64,000 nt of DNA, taken from positions 124,001 to 188,000 of the forward strand of contig NC_061066.1 of the NCBI RefSeq assembly GCF_021917145.1. Direction: 5' to 3'. The notes below the pieces were generated by a model. That model was not told the origin of the DNA and searched no databases. It saw only the letters and a list, made by a program, of their open reading frames with translations. This stretch comes from Hypomesus transpacificus (taxonomy: Eukaryota > Chordata > Actinopteri > Osmeriformes > Osmeridae). The position numbers were made by a program, and so were the translations under genes. Below, in pieces: positions 1 to 21,569 of this stretch (positions are counted from its first letter, which is position 1; every line of letters starts with the position of its first letter).

Positions 1-3000
1 CCTGTCTGTCAGCTCTGCTACTCTCGACTGAAAACCAAATGATGTTACAGTGGCTACTGCTTTATAAAGTGTCTTAAAGCTTTCATAAACCTCTTAAAGA
101 TCATGACGGACAAAGACCATCTAAAGAAAAAAACGGATCGTCCGGATGAAACGTATAAGCATCACACAGCAGTTAAGCTCCACCTGAGACCATGACCTCC
201 TGCCATTGCAGATCTGTTTATGCATCAATGATCAAGTCAGTGGTGAGTGTATGTAGAGCGGGGGTACAGTGTGTGGAGTATTGATTGTGGATCATTTGGA
301 ATACACGGCATGCTTGAGATAACTTTTAGAGAAATATGAACGTATATATAGTATGAGGGGAATGTTGATGGGCTGCTTTCTGTCTTTTTTGTGAAATGAG
401 AATGATCTTCTTTTGAGATTGGACACATGGATTGCGTTGTGTGACTGAAAGGAGCAAGGTAGCTTTTGGTACGGCATGACATGTACGATAAAGCCTATGC
501 TGAAGTAGCACATGCATCTACCTGTAATTTCTAAAACCAATAAAGTTAGTTAGCATTATCTGTATATGATGTTCAGTGTTATACAAAAAAAATGTTTTTA
601 GGTGCTCCTTATCTGGGTGACATGAAGGTTTTAATTTCAGGTGATGAAACGCTTGTTGAAACCATTGTTTCCTTTCTGAAAATACTGTATCTCGCTGTCT
701 GTGTACGTATAGTGTGGTACACTATACATTCTAAGGATATTAATACGTATGGAAAGCAAACAATATGGAAAGGTAAATGTTTTCATAGTTTATGTTTGAA
801 ATATGCAAACACTCATGGCAACATATGTACTCTGTAAAGCCATGTCACTGATAACATTTTCCCCTTTTCTTAAAATTTACAGTGATTTGTCCAGATGTTT
901 CCCCTACAGGCACTAAAAATGATATATATAACAAAGAAAACAAAGAAAGACCATTTTTGGAAACAATACTTGAAAGCAATACTTCACCAGCATCAGGGTA
1001 TTTAATACATCATGGCATTGGATAGTGGATTTACTCCCTGAAATTCATAGAAGGACAGTAGATATGACAGGTGTTCTCCAGGTAAGTGGCCTAGGTTTGT
1101 CGTCATGCTCCTCCCTCTTAGTGTCCTGCCATGTGAAGCCTTCCAACTTGACAATGCCATGTCTATCAGGCCAATGTCACAAACAGGACACAAGAGTCTT
1201 AGGATGCCACAAGCTCAGGGATCAGCCTTTAATATGGTTTAACCTGAAATATACCTGGCCAATCCTCCTAATCCCAACAAATCCTGGGATAAGCACCAAA
1301 CTACAGGTTTATCCCATTAGTGTAAATTTTGATTCTGTGTCAGGTTAGCTAATCTCAGGATGGGACAAAGAGTTCAATCTCCTCCTCTACTACTTACCAT
1401 AACACCCTCCTTTTATATACCTCCCCTCTGTCCCTTCTGTTTTCTTTGGTAACTCTTCACTTTCTGTGTACTTTTGTCTCGCTATCTCTCTCTCCCTTTC
1501 CCTATCTCTTTCTCTGTCTCTGTGTTGGTAGGTCAGTACAGACTAAAAGGTGTGCCAGGTAAGGTGCTGGTTCAGTTACTTTGATGAATCATATCTCACA
1601 TGAGGCAAAGGCTCTCCTGACACACAGGTATGTTTCATTTTTTTAGTTCACCATTTGTAAATGGAACCTTCCAAGTGTGGTTGTCTTTAAATGTGTTCTG
1701 TAAAAACCTTTTTGATTTAAAGAAAATTAAGGGATATTTTTTATTTTCAAACTGACTGTTTATATTGAAATAAAAAATGGAATATTATTTTAGGACTGTT
1801 CTTCTAACAGTCAATGGTCACTCTGGTTAATTTCTTTGATTTGCGCAATGGTATAATATTTACAAGACATCGGTCATTTATATTTATTGGAAGGGAAACA
1901 TCAAACTTTCAAGTGTTTTTGTGGAATGTAAGTTACAAAAAACATGAATCTAACCATAATTGCATGTGTATGTGTATCTTGTTACAATCTGCTTGCTCTA
2001 CTTTGCTTGAATATAGGTACTAACGCAAGGGAAGTGAGTGAACAGCTAAAAGAGATGTCATCCCCAGACCCGGGGTTGTATCATAACCAAGCTGTATGTT
2101 TCAAATGCATGGGTATGTTACGACCTGGATTTGGGGGTGGTCTGCAACAGCGCCTCACCCAAACAACATCTGCACTTACCTACTATTATGGTACATATTT
2201 GACTTTGAAAAGCAGATGGAAAATAAAGAGTTGAAGACAAATTTCTGAAATTTTGAAATTATTTATTTGTAACTTGAGTGTGTTGATGAAAGCTGATGGC
2301 ATTGTGCACCATGGAAACAAAATAACTAAAATGTGCTTTCTTAACTTGGCATTTGTGGTATCTTCAAAAAAAAAAAAAAAAGGCTTCAGAATGTTACACA
2401 CTGACTTAAGAGTATTCCCCAAGACTCCAGAGCATTTAAAACGTGTATGTAGCTAAAAAAAAACATGTTTGCTACCAGGGATTCAACTGCCTCTCAGTCA
2501 CTAGAACCCTTTACTCAGATAGTCAAAGGTGACCTTGAGAGGGTATTAACACTCAGAAATCTACAGTAATTTTATAACATCCAATTAAAGATGATGTCTG
2601 GTCATTCCAACGTTACAAATGCATTATGAGTAAATAGGTGAACGAGTAGGTTACCAAGAAAGTTACTGCGTGAGTAGCAGGTTGAATGAATGACTGAATA
2701 TTTATGCTCACTTCAGTATCTTAGACCATGTCTGTATTGATGAATTTGGGAAGGGGCTAAGGAGGAAAGTCTAAGACCCTTCTTGAAGGCTCAGCAGACT
2801 CAAGAGAGCTGGTAAGAGGCTTGACAAACAGTTTGGATGCTCCATTAATCACATAGACAAGTCATTAGTCAAGTATTTCAGTTAGTGCAACTGTACATGT
2901 GATCGTGTAAATTACATTATTTCATCGATACAGTGAACTGTGATCTATATTTATGAAAACTTAAAAAACGTATTTTGCCCCTGCTTGAATACCATTTTCA

Positions 3001-3480
3001 CATGCCACCACTAAAACCACACTGATTCCAACAGTCATTCACATCACAAATCCCCATAGTCTATCCTAATCCTCACCTTTTATCTATTTTTTTGTTGTCT
3101 AGCATGCCAGAGATGGTGCACTGGCATTGACCCAACCAGACAAGGTGTGGTTTCTGATACAGTTGATTAAGTTGATCAAAGGCAAATTTACATGAATGGG
3201 ATACATGGATGGAGGTTTATTGATGCTCAGATTGAAAACAAACTAAATTTAAATTACATCTGCGCTGTCATCCATGTAATTTAATGTACATGATGGATTG
3301 TCAACCTAAAACATTGTTGAAGCACTGTGCTCTGACATGAACTAGTATGATTTTAATTGAGTGTATCTATTTAGGGAACGGTCGAAAATTAAGTAATAAT
3401 CGTACGTTGTATGAACACTGTAACATAGATGTATATGACGTAAATTATTCATGACACTAGTGTAGTTTACCTTTTTTAAA
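1..3480. other. Non-coding flank upstream of tnpo3
   Basis: I see no exon with both plausible splice sites and recognisable protein similarity here. The open frames are short and have neither codon bias nor a family match. The stretch holds pyrimidine-rich sequence near 1,480-1,520 and an A run near 2,368-2,381. A canonical polyadenylation hexamer near 538 could mark the end of a gene lying to the left of the window, but no coding sequence supports that. Confidence 0.5.
538..543 (+). terminator. Possible polyadenylation signal of an unseen upstream gene
   Basis: There is an AATAAA hexamer on the + strand. No coding exon precedes it inside the window, so it is only a candidate 3' end and may be chance. 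Confidence 0.15.
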
Positions 3481-3711
3481 TCAGGTAATTAGTCATTTGA
3501 TTTTGCGGGCGGTACTTTAATTCTCGCAACTCTATTCCTAGACGGGGATATTTGTCGGTGCACACGGGAAACTGTACGGCCGGGAATAACGAGCACAACC
3601 ACAAGGACTGAATAGACATTGGTACCCCGTGTAACTATACTCTCTTGAGGAAGCTAGCGCCTTTATAGATACCCACATAGATATCTTCAACCTACGACAT
3701 AGCATAGCGCT
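3480..3711 (+). promoter_or_regulatory. Likely tnpo3 proximal promoter and 5' UTR
   Basis: This is the stretch directly before the tnpo3 start codon. CpG dinucleotides are more frequent than in the AT-rich sequence to the left, and there is a GGGCGG-like box near 3,507. No TATA box is obvious, which fits a housekeeping promoter. The transcription start was not located. A perfect 12-bp palindrome, CATAGCGCTATG (3,703-3,714), ends in the start codon itself. Confidence 0.35.
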
Positions 3712-12590
<8,879 letters not shown>

Positions 12591-13620
12591 CCGCGCCCCA
12601 AAGAGATCTGCCAGAACACCAGGTAAGGCTCTAAGCCCCAGAAACGGATGCCTCCCAGAGACCCTCCACACCCTACCCAACCATTCTTTCCAGTAGTGGA
12701 TCAGTCACGACATGTCCAGTGTCTATAAACTCTTACTGTTTGTTTACTTCTGGTATCCTACTCCGCAGGTTAAATCTTTTGTTGGCAAATGTTCAGAGGT
12801 GACGGCAAAAAGGCTGAAGACTGCGGACAAGAATCTAAAGGGAACTCCTACTGGATTGATAAGCGGGACTTGGCACTGTGGAAAGCCAATAAGACGCATC
12901 GCTAGGACTGGAGCGACAGGGTGAAACAAACCACACATTTTGCAAGAGGAGCCCCCCCAACCCCCCTTCAGCTCCCTCTTGGTTCCCTGCCTCATTGTTG
13001 CCCCAGAGGCGGGTGGCTGCAGTGTTGGAAGGGGGCGAGATGGAGGCAGGCCCAAGGAGGAAGGACGTTCACCGACTGAATGGACTGAAATGGATTAGTT
13101 CTGCGTCAGTTGGATTTCTACAGGATCCATCTTCAAGAAGAAGAACAAAATACGACAACAAAGAAAACAAAACAAAGGATGTGCCTGGTTGCAAATCATA
13201 ATGCATCAAAAAAAGACTTGTAAGTTTTTAAAAATTTAGAAATGATTTATTTTCATGGACGTGTCTTTAGAACTTTAAAACATGGTCTTGCTGTCCGTGC
13301 CATATAAAAAATGAATAGCAAACCCATGATGCCCTTCACAAAATGGCAGCCATTGCCTGTGGGGGGCATTTAGGAAATGGTGGAAGGGGAATGCTTGGAG
13401 ATTTGGCGTCACCTTTGACCTTTTTAAACATGTTGGCTGGAGTTTTACTGTTATTTTGCCAGGAAGACTATGGTGACAGGTAGGTCAAGCGGATAGTGGA
13501 TTCTGGCAAATGATTTTTTTTTTTTTTTTTTTTGTTCCAACTGGTCCATTTTTGGGAGAGGCAGACACTACCATTGGCTATGTAGCCTTGTTGTGAACAA
13601 TAAAAACAACTGTGAGGAAC
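12591..13620 (+). other. tnpo3 3' UTR with a probable UTR intron
   Basis: After the stop codon the exon appears to end at 12,622 with a GTAAGG donor. A good acceptor (CTACTCCGCAG) ends at 12,768. A final non-coding exon would run from 12,769 to the polyadenylation site near 13,620. A separate non-coding last exon is also the arrangement I recall for human TNPO3. A 20-base T run lies at 13,514-13,533. The open frames here show no family match. Confidence 0.6.
13599..13604 (+). terminator. tnpo3 polyadenylation signal
   Basis: This is an AATAAA hexamer about 1 kb past the tnpo3 stop codon, followed by GT-rich sequence (TGTTCTGTGTATC) within 30-40 bases. It is the first canonical signal downstream of the gene. 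Confidence 0.7.
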
Positions 13621-13624
13621 AAAC

Positions 13625-14344
13625 GTACCCTTGTTCTGTGTATCATGTTTTAGGTTGTCTTGTAGAGATATCAAGCCCTCTGGTACTGCACCTATACCTT
13701 TCAATAATTATACCTGGAAACCAGTTGAACAAGTTTTCCATTGTTGCACAGCCCCCCCATCTGCCAGACAAGACTTCCACACATGCAGACATGTACTGTA
13801 GAAGAGCCCTTTGTACACACGCAGCACATCAGCAGGTCCCCTGCCCTCAAATCTGACTTGCAACTCAATCTGCACACATCAGGATCTGCTAGGACCTAGA
13901 ATAGCATCACTGTCCACACTCATCTCCTCCACCTGCAGAGTCTAGAGCTGTGTAGCATAGAAGCCACTCTCAGCCCTCCCTCGAGTTTCTGATGACATTT
14001 CCCCAAGTCTGTTTGAATCACCGAGCTGAGACCCTGTATATTAGTTCAGGTAAAACAGGTTCATATTAATTTGGCAACACTGATAGAGGCCCATGTTCAC
14101 TTGCTGTTAAGGGAAATTCCCTGTAGGTTTGCCAATAGAATCTGATACCCAATGGGGGGGGGGGGGGGGGAATACTAGTTCTACCCCTCCCCCCTGACAC
14201 ACACCTTTTCTGGGAACCATGCTTACATTGTCAACCCTTTTCTGGAACCTGGCATTAGTTGTGTTTATGAGGAAACATCGCTATGTGTTTGTGTAGATCA
14301 GGGAAGCAGTTACCACTCATTGCTGAATGTATGCATATCATGTA
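13625..14344. other. Short spacer between the tnpo3 and irf5 3' ends
   Basis: No exon is seen. The only notable element is a run of 17 G residues at 14,154-14,170. The two genes end tail to tail, with about 0.75 kb between their polyadenylation signals. Confidence 0.7.
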
Positions 14345-14350
14345 TTTATT
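14345..14350 (-). terminator. irf5 polyadenylation signal
   Basis: TTTATT on the + strand reads AATAAA on the minus strand, about 525 bases past the irf5 stop codon. It gives a 3' UTR of roughly 0.53 kb (14,345-14,872). Confidence 0.6.
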
Positions 14351-14872
14351 AAAAATGTAACATTCCAATACTTCTGAGATTGTGTATGGCTTTAAAATAT
14401 TCCAATTGTTGGCACTGTAGGCACATGTCTTTGGGCAGAAGCCAGCAACAAAGTACATCATGTAGCTTCTTCACAGATGCAGGTATTAAACATTTGTGAA
14501 AGTAAATTACACAGAAGGGAGAGAAGGTATACCTTCTACAATGTAAACAATACTGTCTGGTATTAACTGAAATCTTAAAAAAGGACACAGCTACTGTTAA
14601 TTCCAGTGGTGTTGTAATTCCGTGGCCAGGGCGCAGACCCAGCCAGGTGTGGTTGGATTAGTTCTGGGTGGTTCCACAGCTGGCTGTCTGGATAAAAGCT
14701 TGCATTGTACCGATTCTCCAATGTTAATGGCCGTCGGCGTCAGAGGATGGGCTCAGAGTTCATAAAGGTAGAGTATGATTCCATCATGCTGACTGCAGTC
14801 TTCGTGAAGTTCAGGTCGGAAAACGCAGCTTAAAACATGCCTCTTACTGAGGCCATGGTCGAGGGCTCCAAC

Positions 14873-17800
14873 TCAGGGCGCGTTGTTGGCCCAGGGCCCC
14901 TGGGCATGCTGGCTCTGGAGCAGCCTCTGCAGCTCCTTGAACTGCTCCACTGTTTGGTCCTTCACGTCGGGGTTGGAGATCTGCAGGCGGATGCTGTCCG
15001 TGGACCAGTTGAGTTCTCCGGAGAACATCTCAGTCAGCATCCGGGCCACCACAGGCACCACCTGGGAACACCGTCACAGCACTGCTCACTTACACATTCA
15101 ACACAATGGAGGGGTCAGATGGCTGAGCTGTTAGGGAATCGGGCTAGTAATCAGAAGGTTACCGGTTCGATTCCCGGCCGTGCCAAATTGATGTTGTGTC
15201 CTTGGGCAAGGCACTTCACCCTACTCGCCTCGGGGGAATGTCCCTGTACTTACTGTAAGTCGCTCTGGATACGAGCGTCTCGTAAATGTAACACAAACAT
15301 TGAAACAGCTGGATATGCCTGTGTCACATTGGACAGCGCATTTTTGTCTACATTGGTGTTATCTCTGTTCTCAGATTAGAGTTATCTCAAGATTAGTTTG
15401 GATACGGCAGTACAGGGAGATGAGAAGTGTCTTATCATGTGTGTCTTCATGTTTTCCATTCCAACAGGCAGTTATGAAAGAATCAAAAGGAACTGCACAC
15501 TGCTTTAAACTCGAGTCGTCACCTGGACGATGATAAGCTTCTTCTCCTTAGGCTTCTTATCTGGCCAGTCTTCACCGAAACAGAAGCAGATCTCAAACGG
15601 AGGAGGACTCGGAGCTTCTCCTTTCTGGAACAGGATGAGCCCTGCAGTTTGGGGTGAGCAGATATTATGTGGAAGGAGAAAGATGCAAGATCATCTTTGG
15701 TAGTGCTTTCGTCACAGGTGGCCTGTTTGGCCAATAAGAGAATGGCATGCAAAGGCAATGCAACTGTGTACACACCAGTTACTCAGGGCTCACACACAAT
15801 GGTCATGTTAATGGAATAGGAGACAAACATTTGTCTCATGTAAAAAAAATTACCTTCAGTTCAACCACTGGCTACCAGCAGGGCTAAGTTAATGGTTGGA
15901 CTGATTCTCAATGAGGGTCTCGCTTACCGTGTAGAAAGTTGTTGAGGCTGAACACTTTAATCTTGCGTTCCCGTTCCATGGGGTTGGGGGGCCCCAGCTC
16001 AGGCACGCCGGGCCCTGACCAGTACACCTTGCACTGGCACAGACGCACAGCGTAGATGTCCTGCTCCCAGATCTCCAGGATCAGGCCCCGGTCCATCACG
16101 TCCAGCAGATGCTCTGTGTAGAAGCGCTGCTTTTGGTTCTGGATGTCCGCCGAGCAGGGGAACCGCACCTGGTGGAGGGTGACGGGCCCAAACAGCTCCA
16201 CCTGCTCTGGCGTGGGCTCCAGGTGGCCGTAGTACAGCCGGCATCCCTGGGGGTTACTGACAATCTGGGCGCCCACAGTACGACCCCGGTACTGGAACTT
16301 CAAGTCTAGATCAGTCACTGGGAACATAGACGAGAGTAAGAGAGAGACAGGGCGAACGGATGATGATCATTGTGGACAGACTTGAGTTGCTGATTCAGAC
16401 TTGAGTTGCAGACTTGAGTTGCTGACAAAATCAGTTGCTGATTTTGTGAATTGGCAACTGATACATGAGACTCTTAAAAGAATCCCAACACACAGTAACC
16501 CAGCTGATCAGCTTTCTTCTTCATCACCCACAGAATTTGTAACACCATCTGCCACACCTTCAGAAAACAGCAGCCAGTGCCAGAGGCTGGGTGTGACTGA
16601 CAGACAAACAAGTATGCACTGTACTACCTGTTCAACACCAATTCCTTATTCTAGTAGCTAATGTGCATCTAAGGAATGTTAAACACCAATGAAAGTGCTT
16701 TATAGATGGAATATTAGGGCCAATGAGGGACTGAAATAATGAGCTGTATGGATATAATTTATCATCATCTCAGTCCTGGTAGTGATGTGACACTCACAAG
16801 GCAGGCTGTTCAGAAGGTCGTATTTGCAGGGCTGGGGCTGCTCCTCTGCCTGGCTCTGCATCCCCTCCATGGGGCCCGCCTGGACGTCCATGAGGGTCAG
16901 CCCTGGTGCTACAGGGGCTCCAGAGGCGGGCATGGGATGCAGGTCTGAAAGGGTCGGAGGTGGTATGCTCCCTCCAGCCATGCCCAGCCCGTTAGAGAGT
17001 CCTGCCTGGTGGGCAAAGGCCCCATGGTCCATACTGCCAACCCCTACCAGCTGAACCTGAGCTGGTCCAGGGAGTTCTGTCTTCATGTGAAGGCCTCCGT
17101 TGGGATTAGGGTGCTGAAGAAGGGGCATGGAGATGGGGTGGGCAGAACCAAATCTGTCATAGAGTGGCTCATTGAAGTGGACTGAGTTGTCCCTGTGAGC
17201 AGGGAATGCTGTGAAAGAGTGCATGTTATTGATACTTTGGTGACATCATCAAACATATTAAATACTTATTTAAAACACAGACTGCATTACTAATTTCAAC
17301 TAAGAGCACCCTAATGTTCTGGTTACCAGGGATGGTGTATACATCAAATCAGATCAAATGTATTTGTATAGCCCTTTTTACACGCAAGCATGTCACAGAG
17401 GGCTTTACATTCGCCCATAGAACTGCCCCTCAACCAACCTAAACCCTCAAGGATACACTTACTTATAGTAAGGTCGTTAATATTCGGCATCTGAAAGGTC
17501 AAAAGATATACGTAAGTGAAATTGTTTTAATACCAAAGCAAATAAATCCCAGATGCAATTTCTTTTGATTTATCACATCACCTCTTCATCATCATCATCG
17601 ACAGCATCTGAAATCCAGATAAAAAGGAACTTGATTTATATTCAAGATAACTCTAAAAATGACAAATGTATACCTTATTCTAACTCCTAAGTCCCCATAA
17701 AGTCTCACAAATAAGATTTCATGAAAGCAGTATTATCAGTTTGGAACATTAGCAGGTAGGCCCGCTGAAGAAACACACACACACACACCTCCGTTGCCAG

Positions 17801-19204
17801 GCTGGTCGCAAACCTCGTAGATCTTATATGGCTGGACGGGGGTTTCTTTGGTGCCATCGTATTTCAGACTGAACTCTCTACTTTTGTTGAGGGCACAGCG
17901 CAGGTTGGCTTTCCACTTGGCAGGGTCGGGTTCATCCAGCCCCTCCTGGTACTTCCCTGTCTCCAGAGCCCAGGCCTGGGGAGGAAGGGGAAGCAGGGGG
18001 AGGTTAAACAGAGGTGGACAGGAAGTAGAACAGGTTTGAAGAAGTGAGGTGAAAGGGAAGGGATTTTTTGTATATGTATGTATGTATTGGTTTTTGGCAG
18101 GGAGGGGGGTGGTTGTTAAATGTGATTGTCAAACTGAATCAAAACAAGTAAAGGGCAATCTAACTACTTTAATAACGTGAAAAATGGTTTTCACAATAGT
18201 CACTGATTCAATTTTGAGATTATGTATACAAACGGGTTTCTTCAATGATTGATAGATAATGACATTTATTTATCTTGCAATGACGGCACAGAAAGAGCTA
18301 AATGGCCCCTGACGTTAATTTCCTTTAAATAGAACTGTCTTAATGGTTCCCTTATAATTATAAAGCCAGAATTACTGCTCAGCGGTTAGAATCACATCTG
18401 TCACAACTAAATAGAGAACTGGGAAACTGAAGAAGGAAATGACTTTCTGTTACCACAGAAACACACATGCCTTTCAAAGGTAATAGGATGTTTCAGCTAG
18501 TGTCAGGAAAACCCAGATGAGTCGATCCAGAAACAGTGAAATGAAACTAGTCCTTTTTAACTCTAAAGAAACCTAAGGAAGTATGTCCACCTCTTCAGAC
18601 AAGGAAGTTGCCAGAAATCACTGACAAAACAAGCTTTTTGCCCCATGCAGCTCAGACCCATCTTCATGTGTAGCATATGTATTCACAACAGAGGCGTAGC
18701 CACGGGTAGGCACACAGGCCTACCCAATTTGTTCTAAGGCCTACCCAAAAAAGAAAATATCCCCGAATAATTATGCACCGGGCGCACATCGCATAAGTAA
18801 AAATAACTTATTTTTTACTTTAAATAAGTTAAAAAAATTAAAATATGCCTATCCATATATTTCTTGGCCTACCCAAAAAGATTATTCTGGCGACGCCCCT
18901 GATTCACAACCAATGTGCATTGCTCAGAGACAATGCTGGACTGACCTTACATTTGACTTTTTATTTTGACAGATGTTTACCCAAAACGAAATAATCCCTA
19001 TATTAGGTAGAACATATAATAAATGACAACCTTAAAGATGGTGTTCTCCTCCTCTGACATGGGCATGTGTCGTGTGGCATGTCTCCAGGGGATCTGGAAG
19101 AGCCGCTGGTCCTGACTGAGCCACTGCAGGCCCGGGTACCTGCTACTGTTCACCTGGGCTAACAGCCACGGCTTCAGGCGGATCCGCCTGGGATGGACAC
19201 TCAT
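14873..19204 (-). CDS. irf5: Interferon regulatory factor 5, 8 coding exons
   Basis: Transcription factor acting downstream of Toll-like receptors and MyD88. It is phosphorylated at the C-terminus, dimerises, enters the nucleus and drives cytokine and interferon genes. Coding exons in transcript order: 19204-19031, 17975-17789, 17607-17582, 17490-17463, 17208-16798, 16317-15928, 15641-15523, 15061-14873. Phases close and give 507 residues, like mammalian IRF5. The DNA-binding domain (about residues 6-115) has the five-tryptophan pattern at 13, 28, 40, 60 and 79. The exon at 17607 adds an acidic linker (Asp-Glu run). The exon at 17208 is the proline-rich middle. The exon from 16317 starts the IRF association domain with [12 protein letters not shown], and the following [11 protein letters not shown] segment is IRF5-like, not IRF7-like. 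The ATG at 19,204 is the first in its exon. A likely acceptor at 19,351 implies a separate 5' UTR exon. Confidence 0.97.
15112..15291 (+). mobile_element. tRNA-derived SINE with L2-like tail (V-SINE-like)
   Basis: The 5' part is tRNA-like, with an A-box-like TGGCTGAGCTGTTAGGG and a B box GGTTCGATTCC at 15,164-15,174. A central block with CCTTGGGCAAGGCACTTCACCC follows. The 3' end, GTAAGTCGCTCTGGATACGAGCG, is the same tail as the L2 copies at 11.4 and 62.6 kb. A SINE borrowing a LINE tail is the expected structure for V-type fish SINEs. It lies in the last irf5 intron, opposite to transcription, about 50 bases from the last exon. Confidence 0.85.
17340..17415. repeat. Possible end of a dispersed repeat
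   Basis: The stretch around ATGTATTTGTATAGCCCTTTTTA, ending in GGGCTTTACATT, has the form of a motif common in fish repeats (a TATAGC..CTTTT box followed by GGCTTTACA). A similar arrangement occurs near 52,507-52,562. I cannot assign a family. Confidence 0.35.
18689..18901 (+). mobile_element. Non-autonomous hAT-type MITE (copy 1), with 8-bp target duplication
   Basis: The element starts CAGAGGCGTAGCC and ends GGCGACGCCCCTG. The end, reverse-complemented, reads CAGGGGCGTCGCC, so the 13-base termini are imperfect inverted repeats. The flanks are the identical 8-mers ATTCACAA (18,681-18,688 and 18,902-18,909). An 8-bp target duplication with CAG..G termini is diagnostic of hAT transposons. At 213 bp it has no coding capacity. 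It sits in irf5 intron 1, and a second copy is at 33,111. Confidence 0.9.
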
Positions 19205-19350
19205 CCTGGAGATGCCTTGGCTTGGGGGAAGCTCAGGCTGGTGTGGCAGGATATGTGGGCAGTGGGGATGGAGGGTGGGAGAAGAGGGTGGGGGGGAAGG
19301 TAGTGTGTCATTTCTATGTATTATGGCATCCTTGTTTAGAAATGTATCAC

Positions 19351-21569
19351 CTGAGACACACAGAAAGACAGGGAATGTGGAAACTGAAACTGAGAATAAA
19401 AGAGGAACCAGGGATTCCATGATTTCATCAAATACAGAACAAAAACACACAATGTGGCCCTAACCTAAAAAACAAGACATGGAACCTCAAGATGAATTAA
19501 GGAAAGTTTATTGATACTAGAATACGAGATATAGAATATCAAGCATGCTGGGCTAGTCTACACACATTCCACAGCCAATTGGAGCCTCTGTATGAGCTCC
19601 TGGATCATAGGAACAGGGAAAGAAAGCAAGGGAACTGCTGCTGAAGCATCACACACTGAGAAATACACAGACAACTGCTTTAACTGACCCTAGACGGAGG
19701 CAAAACAGTAGCATCTGCATGGACATTAACGAAGTCTTCCCTGCCCTTAAATAACACAAACAGATCTATATGTACACACACGTGCCCGCATAATAAACTG
19801 AGGTGCTTCAACCCCTTTAGTCCTTTAAAATACAGAGTTCATATGGGACGGAAATGTATACTACCTGCGACCTTGTATGATATGACAGGTATGCCGGAGG
19901 CAGAATAACACATTACATTTCACTCCAGAGACTTGTTGAATTGCAAAGTCATAGTAGTGCTTGATAAGGACTGAAACTGTACCAAAGTTGTTTCATCTTT
20001 AAGTGCAGGAGCTCCACAATATGAGCCGATATTCTGTAAGCAGCCTACCTGTACTAAGCTGCTCCCAAAATGAAGCACGGTTTTGCTTTTTGTGTTTTTA
20101 AGATAAGGTTTGTGAAGAGGAACTCATGTATGGGTAAACAAAAACGTCCATTTGAAGACCATTAACCTATTCCATTTGACATTTGTGAGCGGATATTCTA
20201 CGATGAAATGCCAAGTGACAAAAGGTTGATTCATTATCAAGAGTATGAACCTCTGCAAAAACCCAGCAAGGACCCCAACCAAAAGAGCAGCAAAGGAGTA
20301 AACAAGACATGTTTCATGAATAGAAGCTATTTTAAAATATATACTCATATTGCCACCGTTGTCAGTAGACGGTCCCTTGAACTGGTAAATTCAAATTTAA
20401 AGTAATTTGTAGTACCCACCGTTCCAAAAGGACGATATCGTACCTTCGTACCGAGGTTGATTTGTTTCTTGTTCTAGGACACAAGAGGTAGCGTTAAACT
20501 AGTCAGAAAGGTACGCGTCCAGTGCTCCCACAGGTGTAGCTGTGCGGGTGGATTAAAATGTGCCATTTTCTTTCAATAACTCGTTTTAAAAGGTTACATT
20601 CCTACAAGTTAAAGCAAACACTTAAAACTTACTCTATACTTTGTCCACTAGCCGCGGCAAAATATTGTTACAAACAAACGCGTTACAAATGTGTTTGTGG
20701 AACTAGTGCAGGTACCACCCTTCCGGGTGGCAGCGCAACGAACGGAAACAAGTACGCTAAACAAAACTTTGTCTCATCAATGGTGATATTTTTTATGTTT
20801 GTTACAGCTGGTCCAATTGACCCTTTGGGCCGGTAAATGTGTAGTTTTGTGTAGCTAATGGTTGGGCTACTCTAAAGGACTATTTTCCAAAACTGCATGG
20901 ACGTGTATCTTTCTGATCTTAAATAATAATTTTATTTATATTTAAGCAAATGCTATTCCTTGGAATTTTATCAAACAGACCAAAAAGAATAAACCGACAA
21001 AAAAATTTTTGCACCCATCCATGCCTGTCAACTGTCAAATGTGGTTGTGAATGATTTAAGTAGGAAGTTGGCTAACATCCATCAATACAAATTATATATA
21101 GGCCTACTATATGATAGGTATTTCAAAATATTAAATAGATTATATAGTGTAACCACCAGGGGGAGTTATAGGGTTTCAGAGATACAGGAAAGCCTGGCCT
21201 AATCCCATTTGTGAAACAAAATGTACTCCAGGTAACTTTAAAAATAATTCCAGCCGAATTCCTTTGCCTTCTTATTTTCAGTAGAATTTGTTTCACGTGT
21301 TCTATTTCCATGGTAATAGGGCTACTATGTCAATAAACCGCACTTGACGCAAATCAACCATTCTGAAATGATTGTCTATATTGAATGGCTTGTGTTCTTG
21401 ATTGTTTTCGTGGTCATGTTATTATTTGTTTCTTTAACGTCAGTTTGGGTTATTTCAGCCGTAACGTTTGGGAGGAATATGTTCAATGACTTGCGAGTAG
21501 TCATGTCCAAGCGAACGTAAAGTCATTCATTATCTGAAATAACAATTGCTGGAGTTAACCTAATTGCAC
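19351..21569. promoter_or_regulatory. Head-to-head region between irf5 and the unidentified gene
   Basis: irf5 runs left and the next gene runs right from this 2.2-kb stretch, so it must hold both promoters and probably an irf5 5' UTR exon. Near 20,715-20,730 is CCACCCTTCCGGGTGG. It is an inverted repeat (6-bp arms, 4-base centre) containing an ETS-type CCGGAAGG site on the minus strand. A CCAAT box lies at 20,813-20,817. No TATA box or coding exon was recognised. The precise starts are unknown. Confidence 0.35.

Noticed and set aside
15112..15190. tRNA gene candidate with A and B boxes
   Set aside because: It is followed by a SINE body and an L2-like tail and cannot fold a clean acceptor stem, so it is the tRNA-derived head of a SINE.
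14837..15379. Plus-strand 180-residue frame over the last irf5 exon
   Set aside because: Antisense shadow of irf5 continued into the SINE.
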